From: Leadbetterella sp964423865
GTDB lineage: Bacteria; Bacteroidota; Bacteroidia; Cytophagales; Spirosomataceae
DNA: 56,463 nucleotides
Assembly: GCA_964423865.1 (NCBI GenBank)
Contig: CAYRGN010000022.1
Location: 1 to 56,463, forward strand
Direction: 5' to 3'
The translations under genes were made by a program, and so were the position numbers. This document shows positions 8,618 through 18,030 of the stretch, piece by piece (the first letter of the stretch is position 1; each line of letters begins with the position of its first letter). The notes beneath the pieces are model-generated. The model made no database searches. It saw nothing but the letters and a program-made list of their open reading frames with translations, and was not told the origin of the DNA.

Positions 8618-10510
8618 ATGATTCCCCAGGATACCGTAAATCAGATCCTCCAGGCCGCTGAGATCAGTGAGGTGGTAGGTGAGTTTGTCAACCTGAAAAA
8701 AAGGGGGGCGAACCTCATCGCGTGTTGCCCTTTTCACAACGAAAAAACTCCTTCATTCTCCGTATCTCCTGCTAAAGGCATCTACAAGTGTTTCGGATGC
8801 GGGAAAGGGGGAGACTCCGTGCGTTTCATTATGGACCTAGAAGGGTTCTCTTACCCCGATGCCCTCAAGTGGCTGGCCAAAAAGTACAATATTGAAGTAA
8901 AAGAAAAAGAGTTTACCGATACCGAGCTGGCCGCGCAAAACGAAAGGGAGAGTCTTTTCATTGTTTCCGAATTTGCGGAAAAATATTTCCGGGAAGTCTT
9001 GAACAACACCGAAGAGGGCCAGAGTATCGGATTTAGCTATTTTCGGGAAAGAGGGTTCTCTCAACCCATGCTGGAACGTTTTCATCTGGGGTATGCACCG
9101 GAGGGCCGCGACGATTTTTACCGCGCAGCTGTGAAGGCCGGGTTTTCTGCCGAAGTGCTGGAAAAGGCCGGACTGATCTCCGTAAAAGAGAACCAGGTGT
9201 ACCTCGACCGTTTCCGGGGAAGGGTCATTTTTCCTATTCATAACGTAGCCGGTAAGCCCATCGCCTTTGGTGCCAGGATACTGAAAACCGACGCCCGCGC
9301 CCCGAAATACGTCAACTCGCCCGAAACGGATATCTACCATAAAAGCCATATTGTATACGGTATTTACCAGGCCAAGAACGCCATCCGCCAGAAAGAAAAC
9401 TGTTTCCTGGTAGAGGGCTATACCGATGTGGTCTCCCTGCACCAGGCGGGGATTGAGAATGTGGTGGCGTCTTCCGGTACTTCCCTGACCGTAGAACAGA
9501 TCCGCCTCATCGGGAGGTTTACCGAAAATATAACCGTTTTGTATGACGGCGACAGCGCCGGCATCAGGGCTTCACTGCGGGGTATCGACCTTATTCTGGA
9601 AGAAGGATTGAATGTGCGGGCCGTGGTATTCCCCGGCGGAGATGACCCCGACAGCTTTATCCGCAAAGTAGGTGGAGAAGCGTTCAGCCGGTATGTAGAG
9701 CAGAGCCAGAAAGATTTTATCCGGTTCAAAACCGAAATTTCCCTGGAAGAGGTGGGGGAGGACGCCGTTAAAAAGGCCGAGCTGATTGAAAGTCTCGTGG
9801 CTACCATCACTAAAGTACCGAACCCTGTCAAGCGCCAGATCTTCTACCAGGAAGTAGCCCGTTTGCTGCACATTGATGAGCATATTCTGATCAATGAAGG
9901 AAACAAGCGGGTGGCCACCCAGCTCAGAACACCACGGAAGGGCGACGGGGGAACGGTGAGTCCCGCCCCGGCGGAACGCCATCAGGAGATGGAGCTCCTG
10001 CAGAAAAGCGACAGCCGCGACGAGGAGGCCCTGGTGAAAGACCTGGTGTTGTACGGGCACGTGAAAATCGACGAAACCCAGGTGCTGGCCGACTATATCT
10101 TCGCAGAAACGGGCGTGGAGATTCTTAACGACCCCCTGCTCAGGGCCATTTATCAGCAATACCACGAATTCTATCTCCGCGGAGAAGCTCCCCCGGAAAG
10201 GTACTTTACCTCTCACCCCGACAGCGCGGTGCAAGAGAAGGTGGTCGACTGGGAGTCTCCCAAACATGAGTTAAGCAAACATTGGGTGAAATACGAAATA
10301 TTTGTACCGGAATACCGCGATTCCCTCGGGGAAATCATGACCCGCATCAATTTCAGAATACACCTGCTGAAAATAAAAAAGGAAATCCTGGACATCATTG
10401 AACAACTCGATACCGAAGACGAAGACGAAGAGGTCATCCTCCAGGAAGCCCTCCGGAAAAAAAATAAGGAAAAAATGGAAATCGCCGAATTTTTGGGCAC
10501 AGTGATTTAG
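8618..10510 (+). CDS. dnaG: DNA primase
   Basis: DnaG makes RNA primers for lagging-strand synthesis and replication restart. The 630-residue product begins with a CHC2 zinc-binding domain (C37, H40, C58, C61 in CPFHNEKTPSF and KCFGCGKGGD). The TOPRIM catalytic core follows, with LVEGYTDVVSLHQAG and VLYDGDSAGIRAS, then a C-terminal helicase-interaction region. I prefer the ATG at 8618 (MIPQDTVNQI), where the conserved sequence begins; an in-frame ATG at 8603 adds five residues. The stop is directly followed by AATTACG heptamers. Confidence 0.95.
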   Translation: MIPQDTVNQILQAAEISEVVGEFVNLKKRGANLIACCPFHNEKTPSFSVSPAKGIYKCFGCGKGGDSVRFIMDLEGFSYPDALKWLAKKYNIEVKEKEFTDTELAAQNERESLFIVSEFAEKYFREVLNNTEEGQSIGFSYFRERGFSQPMLERFHLGYAPEGRDDFYRAAVKAGFSAEVLEKAGLISVKENQVYLDRFRGRVIFPIHNVAGKPIAFGARILKTDARAPKYVNSPETDIYHKSHIVYGIYQAKNAIRQKENCFLVEGYTDVVSLHQAGIENVVASSGTSLTVEQIRLIGRFTENITVLYDGDSAGIRASLRGIDLILEEGLNVRAVVFPGGDDPDSFIRKVGGEAFSRYVEQSQKDFIRFKTEISLEEVGEDAVKKAELIESLVATITKVPNPVKRQIFYQEVARLLHIDEHILINEGNKRVATQLRTPRKGDGGTVSPAPAERHQEMELLQKSDSRDEEALVKDLVLYGHVKIDETQVLADYIFAETGVEILNDPLLRAIYQQYHEFYLRGEAPPERYFTSHPDSAVQEKVVDWESPKHELSKHWVKYEIFVPEYRDSLGEIMTRINFRIHLLKIKKEILDIIEQLDTEDEDEEVILQEALRKKNKEKMEIAEFLGTVI

Positions 10511-10600
10511 CAATTACGAATTACGAATTACGGATTACGATTACGGTGGCATACTTTTCAGAATCATTCGTAATTCGTAATTGACAATTCGTAATTAAAA
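10511..10600. repeat. AATTACG heptamer repeat, inverted halves between convergent genes
   Basis: AATTACG heptamers run on the plus strand from 10512 to about 10546. The complementary form CGTAATT recurs from about 10569 to 10597. The two halves can pair as a long hairpin between the convergent dnaG and AAA ATPase genes, and could act as a bidirectional transcript end (inference). Confidence 0.8.
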
Positions 10601-10604
10601 ATTC

Positions 10605-11927
10605 CTACATATCCTCAAGCGACAAGCAGCGCGCATCAATCTGGTACCTGGCCAGTAATTTGTTTCTTAGGTGTTCCACTTTTGCAGCGAATAAGTCCGG
10701 TTTAAAGTTTTTCTTTTGTCGTTTTACTTCAATCGCTACGGCCTTGTTTTTCTCCAGTTTAAGGGCTACAATATCAATTTCATTTTGATTTCCTTTAGGT
10801 TCCCACCAAGAGCCAATAGCACGATATTGAGAACTTTCGGCCATTTTTTGTTTGAAATACCGTTCTAACATGTGACCGGAATAGGTGGGGTAATCCGCCC
10901 GGATAATGGATTGCAGGCCCTTGAAATTTTTGATTTCAATTAAAGAGCGATGACGGTCGAAGTAATTGAACCAGAAGCGTATAAAGTTATCCTGTATCTC
11001 ATACCGGACCGCCTGACTTCCTTCCTTTGCTAATATCGGACGTTGACGGACAATAATACTGTAGTCTTCCAGCAATCGTTTGATTTGCCCGCCAATGCTT
11101 TTGTCTCCTAATGCCGACTCTATTTCAGGTTGGGTGTTGGTGCCACCGGAAATAGCGCTCAGAATAGAAAAATAAGTGGCGTAGTTTTTTCCGAACTCCT
11201 CTATCAGCAGGTTTTTCCCTTCATCCGTAAAGGGGGAATTTTCCCGAACCATGAATGAAATCATTTTGTCGGTACTCAACATACGATTATCACAAAACAG
11301 CTCTACGTATTTGGGAACTCCACCGGTGAAAGAATATAGAGCAAGCAGGTCATCATGGGTATAAGCAGGCCGGTAATCCTGCATAATTTCTTTGAGCGTT
11401 GCCAAATCGAAAGCGGATAATTTGATGATATTATCCGCCCGGCCAAACAGAGGTTCTTTTCTGTTCTGGAATATTTTCTGCATTAAAGAATAGACCGAAC
11501 CGGAAACCACCAGGTTCATTCGGGACTTCTGACGGTAGGTGTCCCAGATATTCTGCATGTCGCTGTAAACCGATTCGTTAATCGTATAAAATTCCTGAAA
11601 TTCATCAATAATAAGGTTGAAAGACCGGTTAGTGGCCAATTCCATCAGGTATTGAAACAAGGAGCGGAATGTCCGGATTTCCGATGGAACGAATGTCTGG
11701 AGAGATTGACTGATTATAGGGATAAACTCGGAACAAAGCGTAGCTTCGTTCTTACGTCCCACAAAAAGATAGACGGTTGGCAGGTCCTCCACCGATTTCA
11801 TGATCAGGCTGGTTTTGCCGATTCGTCTTCTTCCTGTCACTACGGTTAAACGAGAATGCTCGTTAAATGATAAGTGCTGAATCCTTTGCAATTCGGCCAA
11901 TTCATTGGTCCGGTTGTAAAATTTCAT
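10605..11927 (-). CDS. AAA ATPase with C-terminal PD-(D/E)XK nuclease-like domain (DUF234 type)
   Basis: The role is not established. The 440-residue product fits the archaeal-type ATPase family common in bacteria and archaea. Walker A is GRRRIGKTS (32-40) and Walker B is LIIDEFQEF (105-113). A winged-helix-like region near 260-310 follows (TQPEIESALG...IKRLLEDYSII). The C-terminal module carries E383-x-D385 and E400-V-K402 (NEIDIVAL, AIEVKRQ), the PD-(D/E)XK nuclease or DUF234 pattern. The local sequence looks more AT-rich than neighbouring housekeeping genes, consistent with acquisition. A palindromic operator-like site overlaps its transcription start region, suggesting tight control. Confidence 0.8.
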   Translation of the reverse strand: MKFYNRTNELAELQRIQHLSFNEHSRLTVVTGRRRIGKTSLIMKSVEDLPTVYLFVGRKNEATLCSEFIPIISQSLQTFVPSEIRTFRSLFQYLMELATNRSFNLIIDEFQEFYTINESVYSDMQNIWDTYRQKSRMNLVVSGSVYSLMQKIFQNRKEPLFGRADNIIKLSAFDLATLKEIMQDYRPAYTHDDLLALYSFTGGVPKYVELFCDNRMLSTDKMISFMVRENSPFTDEGKNLLIEEFGKNYATYFSILSAISGGTNTQPEIESALGDKSIGGQIKRLLEDYSIIVRQRPILAKEGSQAVRYEIQDNFIRFWFNYFDRHRSLIEIKNFKGLQSIIRADYPTYSGHMLERYFKQKMAESSQYRAIGSWWEPKGNQNEIDIVALKLEKNKAVAIEVKRQKKNFKPDLFAAKVEHLRNKLLARYQIDARCLSLEDM

Positions 11928-11956
11928 TTCCTTAAAAGTATAGTAAAAATTATTGT

Positions 11957-11993
11957 AGTTACGGCCGTAACTGTTACCACAGTTACAAAGATA
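11957..11993 (-). promoter_or_regulatory. Palindromic operator-like site overlapping promoter of the AAA ATPase gene
   Basis: A perfect 16-bp palindrome AGTTACGGCCGTAACT occupies 11957-11972. It shares its right arm with a second inverted repeat, GTAACTG (11967-11973), six bases, CAGTTAC (11980-11986). The last arm joins CAAAGATA (11986-11993), which reads TATCTTTG on the minus strand, the -7 promoter element of the ATPase gene. The palindromes therefore cover the expected transcription start and the first transcribed bases. Confidence 0.65.
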
Positions 11994-12034
11994 ATTTAAA
12001 AACCCTGTCGATAAACATTTTCCCCATTTAAATT

Positions 12035-12062
12035 GTCAATCGTCAATTGTCAATTGCCAATT
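12035..12062. repeat. GTCAATT heptamer repeat
   Basis: Four in-phase heptamers (GTCAATC, GTCAATT, GTCAATT, GCCAATT). The second one supplies the TTG used as -33 element of the terC promoter. Confidence 0.85.
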
Positions 12063-12077
12063 CCACCCCTATCTTTG
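12047..12077 (+). promoter_or_regulatory. Promoter of the terC-family gene
   Basis: TTG at 12047-12049, a 20-base spacer and TATCTTTG at 12070-12077 match the Bacteroidota consensus. The ATG follows 19 bases after the -7 box, so the leader is very short. The -33 TTG lies within a heptamer array. Confidence 0.65.
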
Positions 12078-12095
12078 CAAGTCAATACATAATCA

Positions 12096-13157
12096 ATGAG
12101 TAACGAAGTTATATTTTTCGGCGGCTTTACCCTTTTTACCATTTTTGTGATGCTCCTTGACCTGGGCGCGTTCAGCAAACAGAAAGAACATGTGGTAAAA
12201 TTTAAGGAGGCGGCTTTCTGGAGTACGGTGTGGGTTTCCCTGGCGGTGGCGTTTTACTTCTTCCTGAGGCATTACGGGTACCTGGTACACGACGTGAGCG
12301 ATCTGTCTCATCTTCAGCAAATAAAAGAACAGTACTACCCTGCCATTAATTTAAGGGATGATTATGCCCGCGACCTGAAGGTGTTTCAGAACAACATGGC
12401 CCTGGAGTACATTACCGGTTACCTGGTGGAATATTCCCTTTCTGTAGATAATATCTTTGTCTTTATCCTGATATTCAACTCTTTCGGAATCCGCCCCAAG
12501 CATTATAAAAAAGTGTTGGTCTGGGGTATCCTGGGTTCCATTGTACTGCGTTTTGTATTTATCTTCCTGGGGGCCGCGCTGATTCAGAAATTCGACTGGA
12601 TTCTGCTGGTTTTTGGCGCTTTCCTGGTCTACACGGGGTTGAATATCCTGTTCAAGAAAGACGAGGAGGAAAGTATAGATACCAAAAATCACCCCATGGT
12701 GAAATTCACCGGGCGTTTCTTCAATGTATACGAAAGATTTGTGGCCGACCGCTTTTTCTTCCGTCACAAATACGATAAGCATAAACTCTACGTCACCCCG
12801 CTTTTTGTGGTGATCCTGGTGATTGCATTTACCGATGTGATCTTCGCAGTAGACTCCATACCGGCCATTTTTTCCATTACCAAAGACCCGTACATTGTCT
12901 TCTTCTCCAATGTCTTTGCCATTATGGGGCTGAGATCCATGTTCTTCTTCCTGGTCAATATTATTGACATGTTCGCTTACCTGAAATACGGTTTGGGCGT
13001 ACTGCTCACCTTTATAGGAGTGAAAATGCTGGTACACAGCTGGCTGCACGAAATCGGTTTTACCAACGTGCATTCTCTGCTGGTGATTGTGGGTATACTG
13101 GCAGTAAGTATTGTAGCCTCGTTGCTTTTTCCGACGAAGAAGGGAGATGTGGCCTGA
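12096..13157 (+). CDS. TerC/Alx-family integral membrane protein
   Basis: TerC-family inner-membrane proteins are linked to manganese export (Alx, MeeF/MeeY) and tellurium resistance. The 353-residue protein has about nine hydrophobic segments. It also carries the two acidic membrane signatures of the family, EYSLSVDNIFVF (about 112-123) and FTDVIFAVDSIPAIF (about 247-261). A hydrophilic linker (about 190-230, KKDEEESIDTKN and following) separates the two halves. In the upstream gap I see a heptamer repeat and a promoter but nothing resembling a yybP-ykoY manganese riboswitch. Substrate not shown by sequence; manganese or another divalent cation is the best guess. Confidence 0.88.
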   Translation: MSNEVIFFGGFTLFTIFVMLLDLGAFSKQKEHVVKFKEAAFWSTVWVSLAVAFYFFLRHYGYLVHDVSDLSHLQQIKEQYYPAINLRDDYARDLKVFQNNMALEYITGYLVEYSLSVDNIFVFILIFNSFGIRPKHYKKVLVWGILGSIVLRFVFIFLGAALIQKFDWILLVFGAFLVYTGLNILFKKDEEESIDTKNHPMVKFTGRFFNVYERFVADRFFFRHKYDKHKLYVTPLFVVILVIAFTDVIFAVDSIPAIFSITKDPYIVFFSNVFAIMGLRSMFFFLVNIIDMFAYLKYGLGVLLTFIGVKMLVHSWLHEIGFTNVHSLLVIVGILAVSIVASLLFPTKKGDVA

Positions 13158-13167
13158 TGGTCCGGTA

Positions 13168-13202
13168 CTTCTGATAGCTAAAGTCTAACTTCTAATAGCT
13201 AA
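13168..13202. repeat. CTTCTAA/TAGCTAA heptamer repeat
   Basis: Five in-phase degenerate heptamers (CTTCTGA, TAGCTAA, AGTCTAA, CTTCTAA, TAGCTAA) begin ten bases after the terC stop. Confidence 0.75.
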
Positions 13203-13246
13203 ACCCCCTGGCCATTTCATCCGGAAAATAGGGCATTATTTTATTG

Positions 13247-13266
13247 GGAAAAACTTTTCCTTTTTT
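13247..13266 (+). terminator. Weak intrinsic terminator after terC
   Basis: GGAAA, a four-base loop, TTTCC, then six T. The stem is short, so support is moderate. Confidence 0.4.
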
Positions 13267-13286
13267 AATATTTGACGTAAAAATCC

Positions 13287-13316
13287 TTGCTTTAAATATA
13301 AATATTTAGGTATTTG
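13287..13316 (+). promoter_or_regulatory. Possible promoter of susC-susD pair 1
   Basis: TTG at 13287-13289 is followed after 19 bases by GGTATTTG (13309-13316), which keeps TTTG but not the leading TA of the consensus. An inverted repeat, AAATAT-AA-ATATTT, lies in the spacer. The ATG at 13348 is 31 bases downstream. Confidence 0.35.
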
Positions 13317-13347
13317 CGAAGCTAACATTAACTAAAACAATATTACT

Positions 13348-16300
13348 ATGAAGAAAAGACTACTGCTTTTATTGGGCATGGTGCTGTTCGGATTGGGGGC
13401 GGTTTATGCCCAAAGCCGGACAATCACGGGGAAAGTTATCTCTGCAGATGACGATTCTGCTATCCCTGGCGCATCGGTGCTTGTGAAAGGGACTACGCGT
13501 GGGGCAATCACCAATGAATTGGGAGAATTTACGATCACAGCCTCTTCTGATCAGATTTTGGTGGTCAGTTTTATTGGGATGACCACCCAGGAAGTTACAG
13601 TAGGCACGCGTTCTATTGTGAACGTTGTTCTGCTTAGTGACACCAGACAGTTGGAAGAATTTGTGGTAACAGGTCTTGGGATCAGCAGAAGTGAGAAATC
13701 ATTAGGCTATTCAGTACAAAAAATTGATGGCGATAAGCTTCAGCTGGCTCAGGAAACCAACGTGCTGAACAGCCTTGCCGGTAAAGTATCGGGAGTACAG
13801 GTATTATCAGGAGCGAGTTCTTCCGTGGGCGTATCGGCCAAGGTGAGAATCAGAGGGGTGAACGGCCTCACCGGTGGAGATCCCTTGTATGTAGTTGACG
13901 GCACGCCATTAGCTAACCCTAATTTCTCCTCCACTACCGACGGTCCGGATTATGGAAACCTGGCTTCCGACATCAACCCGGACGATATTGAAACCCTGAA
14001 CGTGTTGAAAGGACCAGCCGCTACTGCTATTTACGGGGAGCGGGGTAAATACGGGGTAGTGCTGATCACTACCAAAAAAGGAACGAAAAAACAAGGACTT
14101 GGTGTTACCCTCCGCTCGGCGGTTTCTATGGAGAAGGTTTATATCCTGCCTGAATACCAGAACGAATACGCCGGTGGGTACTCACAGGACTGGATTAACG
14201 TGGTAGACCCCGTTGACGGACAGACCTATAAGCGCTTGAACTATTCTGCGGATGAAAGCTGGGGCCCGAAAATAGACGGTACAGTTTACCGGCCATGGTA
14301 TTCCTGGTATCCCGGAACAGCAGATTACGGTAAAACCGTGCCTTTAACGGCAGCTCCTGATAACGTAAGAAGCTTTTTTGAAACCGGAATGACCAATACC
14401 AACGGTATTGATGTATCGGGTGCTAATGATCTGGGCTCTATCCGCCTTGGCTTTACCAACCTCACCCAGTCAGGCATAATTCCTAACAGCCGTTATGGAA
14501 GGAATACACTGACGGCCAATACCACTGTCAATATTACGAATAAGCTTTCTGCTTTTTTCAGTGTGAGCATTGTTGACCAGGCAGCCAGAGGACGGACAAG
14601 TTTCGGCTACAGTGCCCAGTTCGGGAACCCGATCAACATGTTCAACCAATGGTTTCAGCGTCAGTTGACCATGGAAGAACTGGCGGATTACAAGGGCTCT
14701 GACGGTTCCATGAGGTCATGGAATATCAGCTCGCCCTTTAATACCCGTCCGCTTTACTGGGACAGCCCCTATTTCTCTGTATATGAGAACGTTCCTACCG
14801 ACCAGAGAAACCGTTACTACGGTAACTCGGGCCTTTCGTATAAGTTTAATGACAGCTTTACCCTTAGAGGAACCTTTTACAGAGACAGTTACTCCCAGGG
14901 AATTCAGGAAAGGGTAGCTACCGGTGGTCTTGAACTGGACTACTACCGTGAATTTGTAGTCCGTTCTGCGGAAGACAATTACGAACTGGTAGGTATTTAT
15001 ACCGATACATTCGGTAAAATTTCAGTGGACGGTACCGTGGGGGGTAACCTGAGAAAGAACCGGTATTATTCTAATAACGCGGCTACGGTGGGCGGACTGA
15101 CCTCGGTGAACCTCTTTATGGTGGGTGCATCGGTAGACCGGCCGACCTTGTCGAGCTCTAGAAGTGAAAAAGATGTACAATCACTATTCGCCAGCGCTAC
15201 ACTGGGGTATGATAACACCTATTATCTGGGCGCTACCATCCGGAACGACTGGTCATCTACCCTTCCTAAAGAGAATAATTCCTACGTTTACTCATCGGGT
15301 TCGGGGTCTGTTATTTTCTCCAACTGGTTTGATTCCCGGATCCTCAGCTTTGGTAAAATCAGGGCATCGGTAGCCCAGGTAGGATCTGACCTGAATCCCT
15401 ACCAGCTAGCGTTGGCATATAATCTGGGTACACCTTACGGTTCCAATGCTAACTTTGTGGTACCGGACCAACTGCCCAATGCCAACCTGAAGCCTGCTAT
15501 TACCACTTCGTGGGAAACCGGGATAGATCTCCAGTTCTTTAAAAACAAACTGAGCCTTGACTTTACCTATTATAATAATAACAACAAAGACGAGATCATT
15601 CCTATTGACATTTCAGGAGCTTCCGGTTTCTCAACAGCACTCATTAATGCCGGCTTTATCCAAAGTAAAGGCTTTGAGATCGGTTTTGGCGGTTCTCCTG
15701 TTTCTAACGGATCACTGCGTTGGGATACCCGTGTCAATATTGGTAGAAACCGGACCATCGTAAAAGAGCTTTACGGGGGCGAAGACGGGTTGAAAAATTA
15801 CCTCCTGGCCAACGGTATCGGTGGTGCAGGCTGGGGCGGACTTACCCTCAACGCGTTTGTAGGCGAAGAATGGGGGCTTCTGAGAGGCCAGGGATACACC
15901 TATCTCGCAGGCCATGAAGGAGATGCCAATTACAGAATTATTGATGAAGAAGGAAACTATGAGACAGTTGCCAATAAGGATTTGGGTTCTATTCTTCCCG
16001 CATTTACCGGCGGATGGACCAACTCCATTTCTTATAAAGGTTTTGATGTGGGCATTAACATCGATTTCCAGAAAGGCGGGAAATTCCATTCTGTTACCCG
16101 GATGTTCAACAACTATTCAGGCCTGGGCTTTGAGACCGTAGGAAACAATGACAAAGGAAACCCGATCAGAGATGCCGTAGAAGATGGCGGAGGAATAAAA
16201 GTGACCGGCGTATTAGCTGACGGCACCCCGCATACGGTTTACGTGGATCCGGTGGCTGCATTCGGAGGGTATTTCGGACTTCACGAAAGACATATTTACG

Positions 16301-16548
16301 ATGCTTCTTATATCAAGGTTCGGGATGTGGCCGTAGGATATAATATTCCTGCCAAATCCCTTTCCAAGACGCCCTTCCAATCGCTGAGAGTATCCTTGAT
16401 TGCCAAGAACCCTTGGCTGATTCATTCTAATGTGGTGGGCTTTGACCCCTCTGAAATTCTGCCCGGAGCGAACAGCCTGGCCTTTGAAGAAAGGTCTCAG
16501 CTGCCGAGTGCAAGATCATTTGGAGTTAATGTAGTGCTAGGACTTTAA
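13348..16548 (+). CDS. SusC/RagA-family TonB-linked outer membrane protein (pair 1)
   Basis: This is a TonB-dependent outer-membrane channel that works with the SusD-like lipoprotein encoded next to it to import oligosaccharides, peptides or other large substrates. The 1066-residue protein has a signal peptide ending near residue 21 (VYAQ). A carboxypeptidase-regulatory-like beta-sandwich (about 24-110: ITGKVISADD, IPGASVLVKGTT, GEFTI) follows, then a plug (VRIRGVNGL, PLYVVDGTP, DIETLNVLKGPAATAIYG near 150-235) and a 22-strand barrel ending in Leu. There is no STN signalling domain. No glycoside hydrolase, protease or sigma/anti-sigma pair adjoins it, so the substrate cannot be inferred. Confidence 0.95.
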   Translation: MKKRLLLLLGMVLFGLGAVYAQSRTITGKVISADDDSAIPGASVLVKGTTRGAITNELGEFTITASSDQILVVSFIGMTTQEVTVGTRSIVNVVLLSDTRQLEEFVVTGLGISRSEKSLGYSVQKIDGDKLQLAQETNVLNSLAGKVSGVQVLSGASSSVGVSAKVRIRGVNGLTGGDPLYVVDGTPLANPNFSSTTDGPDYGNLASDINPDDIETLNVLKGPAATAIYGERGKYGVVLITTKKGTKKQGLGVTLRSAVSMEKVYILPEYQNEYAGGYSQDWINVVDPVDGQTYKRLNYSADESWGPKIDGTVYRPWYSWYPGTADYGKTVPLTAAPDNVRSFFETGMTNTNGIDVSGANDLGSIRLGFTNLTQSGIIPNSRYGRNTLTANTTVNITNKLSAFFSVSIVDQAARGRTSFGYSAQFGNPINMFNQWFQRQLTMEELADYKGSDGSMRSWNISSPFNTRPLYWDSPYFSVYENVPTDQRNRYYGNSGLSYKFNDSFTLRGTFYRDSYSQGIQERVATGGLELDYYREFVVRSAEDNYELVGIYTDTFGKISVDGTVGGNLRKNRYYSNNAATVGGLTSVNLFMVGASVDRPTLSSSRSEKDVQSLFASATLGYDNTYYLGATIRNDWSSTLPKENNSYVYSSGSGSVIFSNWFDSRILSFGKIRASVAQVGSDLNPYQLALAYNLGTPYGSNANFVVPDQLPNANLKPAITTSWETGIDLQFFKNKLSLDFTYYNNNNKDEIIPIDISGASGFSTALINAGFIQSKGFEIGFGGSPVSNGSLRWDTRVNIGRNRTIVKELYGGEDGLKNYLLANGIGGAGWGGLTLNAFVGEEWGLLRGQGYTYLAGHEGDANYRIIDEEGNYETVANKDLGSILPAFTGGWTNSISYKGFDVGINIDFQKGGKFHSVTRMFNNYSGLGFETVGNNDKGNPIRDAVEDGGGIKVTGVLADGTPHTVYVDPVAAFGGYFGLHERHIYDASYIKVRDVAVGYNIPAKSLSKTPFQSLRVSLIAKNPWLIHSNVVGFDPSEILPGANSLAFEERSQLPSARSFGVNVVLGL

Positions 16549-16561
16549 AAATGGAAAGACA

Positions 16562-18004
16562 ATGAAAAAAAGCAATATTTTATCAACCGCAGTTTTGGCC
16601 TTCTCTATGTTTTCCTGCGGGGAGTTCGGGGATATCAATGTGGACCCTAACAGGCCGGTAGAAGTGGCAACAGCTACCATACTCACCAGCGCGGAACGCA
16701 ATATCAGTGATATCGTGGGCAGTACCATGGGTGCCGTATATGCACAGCATGTGTCGGAAATTACCTATACGGAAACAGGGCGCTACCAGTCCATTCAGGC
16801 GGATTTCTCCGGCTGGTATACAGGTCCGCTTATGAACCTGCAAGATTATATCGAGAAAAATAGCAATCCTGAGACGGCTGCCGCGGCTGCTGCCAGTGGC
16901 TCCAACGCTAACCAGATTGCAGTAGGCAAAATTCTCCAGTCTTACTTTTTTCACTACCTGACAGACCGGTGGGGGCCGCTTCCTTATTCAGAAGCACTTA
17001 AGGCCAAAGAAGGGATTATTCTGCCTAAATACGATAGCCAGGAGGATATTTACAAGGGAATTATCAGTACTTTGAATGCAGCCCTGGCAGGATTTGACGG
17101 GGGCGCTGCTCCCCAAGGAGACTTTGTGCTTGGTGGAGATGTGGAAAAATGGAAGCAATTTGCCAATACCATCAAGATGCAGATAGCCATCCGGATGGCT
17201 GACGTGAACCCGGATCTGGCAAAAAGCACTTTTAACGAAGCGATAGGTGGAGTAATCACCGCTGATCTGAAATACCCATACCTTGGTGAGTCTAATAACC
17301 AAAGCCCGTGGTATGCCAGCTACATTACCCGTCAGGACTTTGCCATTTCCAAGCACCTGCTGGACTACCTCGTTAAAACCGGGGATCCCCGCCTGCAAAG
17401 TTTTGCCGATCCGTCTCGTAACTCCGTAGCCCAGGGGAACCCGGAATACGCCGGTATGCCTTATGGGCTGAACGTTTCCAGCTATGAACCTGCTAATTTG
17501 AGTTTCCCCAATTCTACCTATGTGAAAGCGCAAAATGCGCCCATGCCCATTTATACGGTAGCTCAGGTAGAGTTTGCTAAAGCAGAGGCCGTGGCCCGTG
17601 GATGGATCAGCGGTAATGCGGAAACCCACTTCAAAAATGCGATTCGCGCTTCATTAAGCCAGTGGAGTGCCAGTTTTGCATCAGACGAAGACTTTGAGGA
17701 TTTCTATGCTCATGCTGATGTGAAGTGGAATGCCAACGAATGGAAAGCCTCACTGGCTCAACAGAAATGGGTAGGACTCTATATGCAGGGTTTTGAGTCT
17801 TGGGCCGAATACAGAAGATTGGGCGGGCCGATGCTGGTGGTAGGAGAAAATCTGCTCAACCCCAGTCGGAATATCCCCAGAAGATTTATGTATCCCAACA
17901 CGGAAAAGAACATCAACGTAGATAACTATACTGCCGCGCTACAGTTGCTGGGCGGCAATGATACCGATGGCACCCGTTTGTGGTGGGATGTGGCTAATAA
18001 GTAA
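16562..18004 (+). CDS. SusD/RagB-like outer membrane lipoprotein (pair 1)
   Basis: This is a surface lipoprotein that caps the SusC barrel and captures substrate. The 480-residue protein has a lipoprotein signal with acceptor C19 (AFSMFSCGEFG) and the usual opening FGDINVDPNRP. The helical TPR-like body is visible in repeats such as VGKILQSYFFHYLTDRWGP, and a C-terminal stretch has WVGLYMQGFESWAEYRRLG and NIPRRFMYP. The pattern fits the SusD-like_2 subgroup. It starts 13 bases after the susC stop and is followed by a strong hairpin, so the pair forms a two-gene operon. Confidence 0.94.
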   Translation: MKKSNILSTAVLAFSMFSCGEFGDINVDPNRPVEVATATILTSAERNISDIVGSTMGAVYAQHVSEITYTETGRYQSIQADFSGWYTGPLMNLQDYIEKNSNPETAAAAAASGSNANQIAVGKILQSYFFHYLTDRWGPLPYSEALKAKEGIILPKYDSQEDIYKGIISTLNAALAGFDGGAAPQGDFVLGGDVEKWKQFANTIKMQIAIRMADVNPDLAKSTFNEAIGGVITADLKYPYLGESNNQSPWYASYITRQDFAISKHLLDYLVKTGDPRLQSFADPSRNSVAQGNPEYAGMPYGLNVSSYEPANLSFPNSTYVKAQNAPMPIYTVAQVEFAKAEAVARGWISGNAETHFKNAIRASLSQWSASFASDEDFEDFYAHADVKWNANEWKASLAQQKWVGLYMQGFESWAEYRRLGGPMLVVGENLLNPSRNIPRRFMYPNTEKNINVDNYTAALQLLGGNDTDGTRLWWDVANK

Positions 18005-18030
18005 AAAAATCTCTCTTTGAGATAAGCCGG

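Noticed and set aside
3446..10510. Replication origin near gyrB, parAB and dnaG
   Set aside because: No dnaA gene, no cluster of DnaA boxes and no parS were recognised; gene content alone is not enough.
12000..12095. yybP-ykoY manganese riboswitch upstream of the TerC-family gene
   Set aside because: The leader after the promoter is under 20 bases; the region is a heptamer repeat and promoter only.
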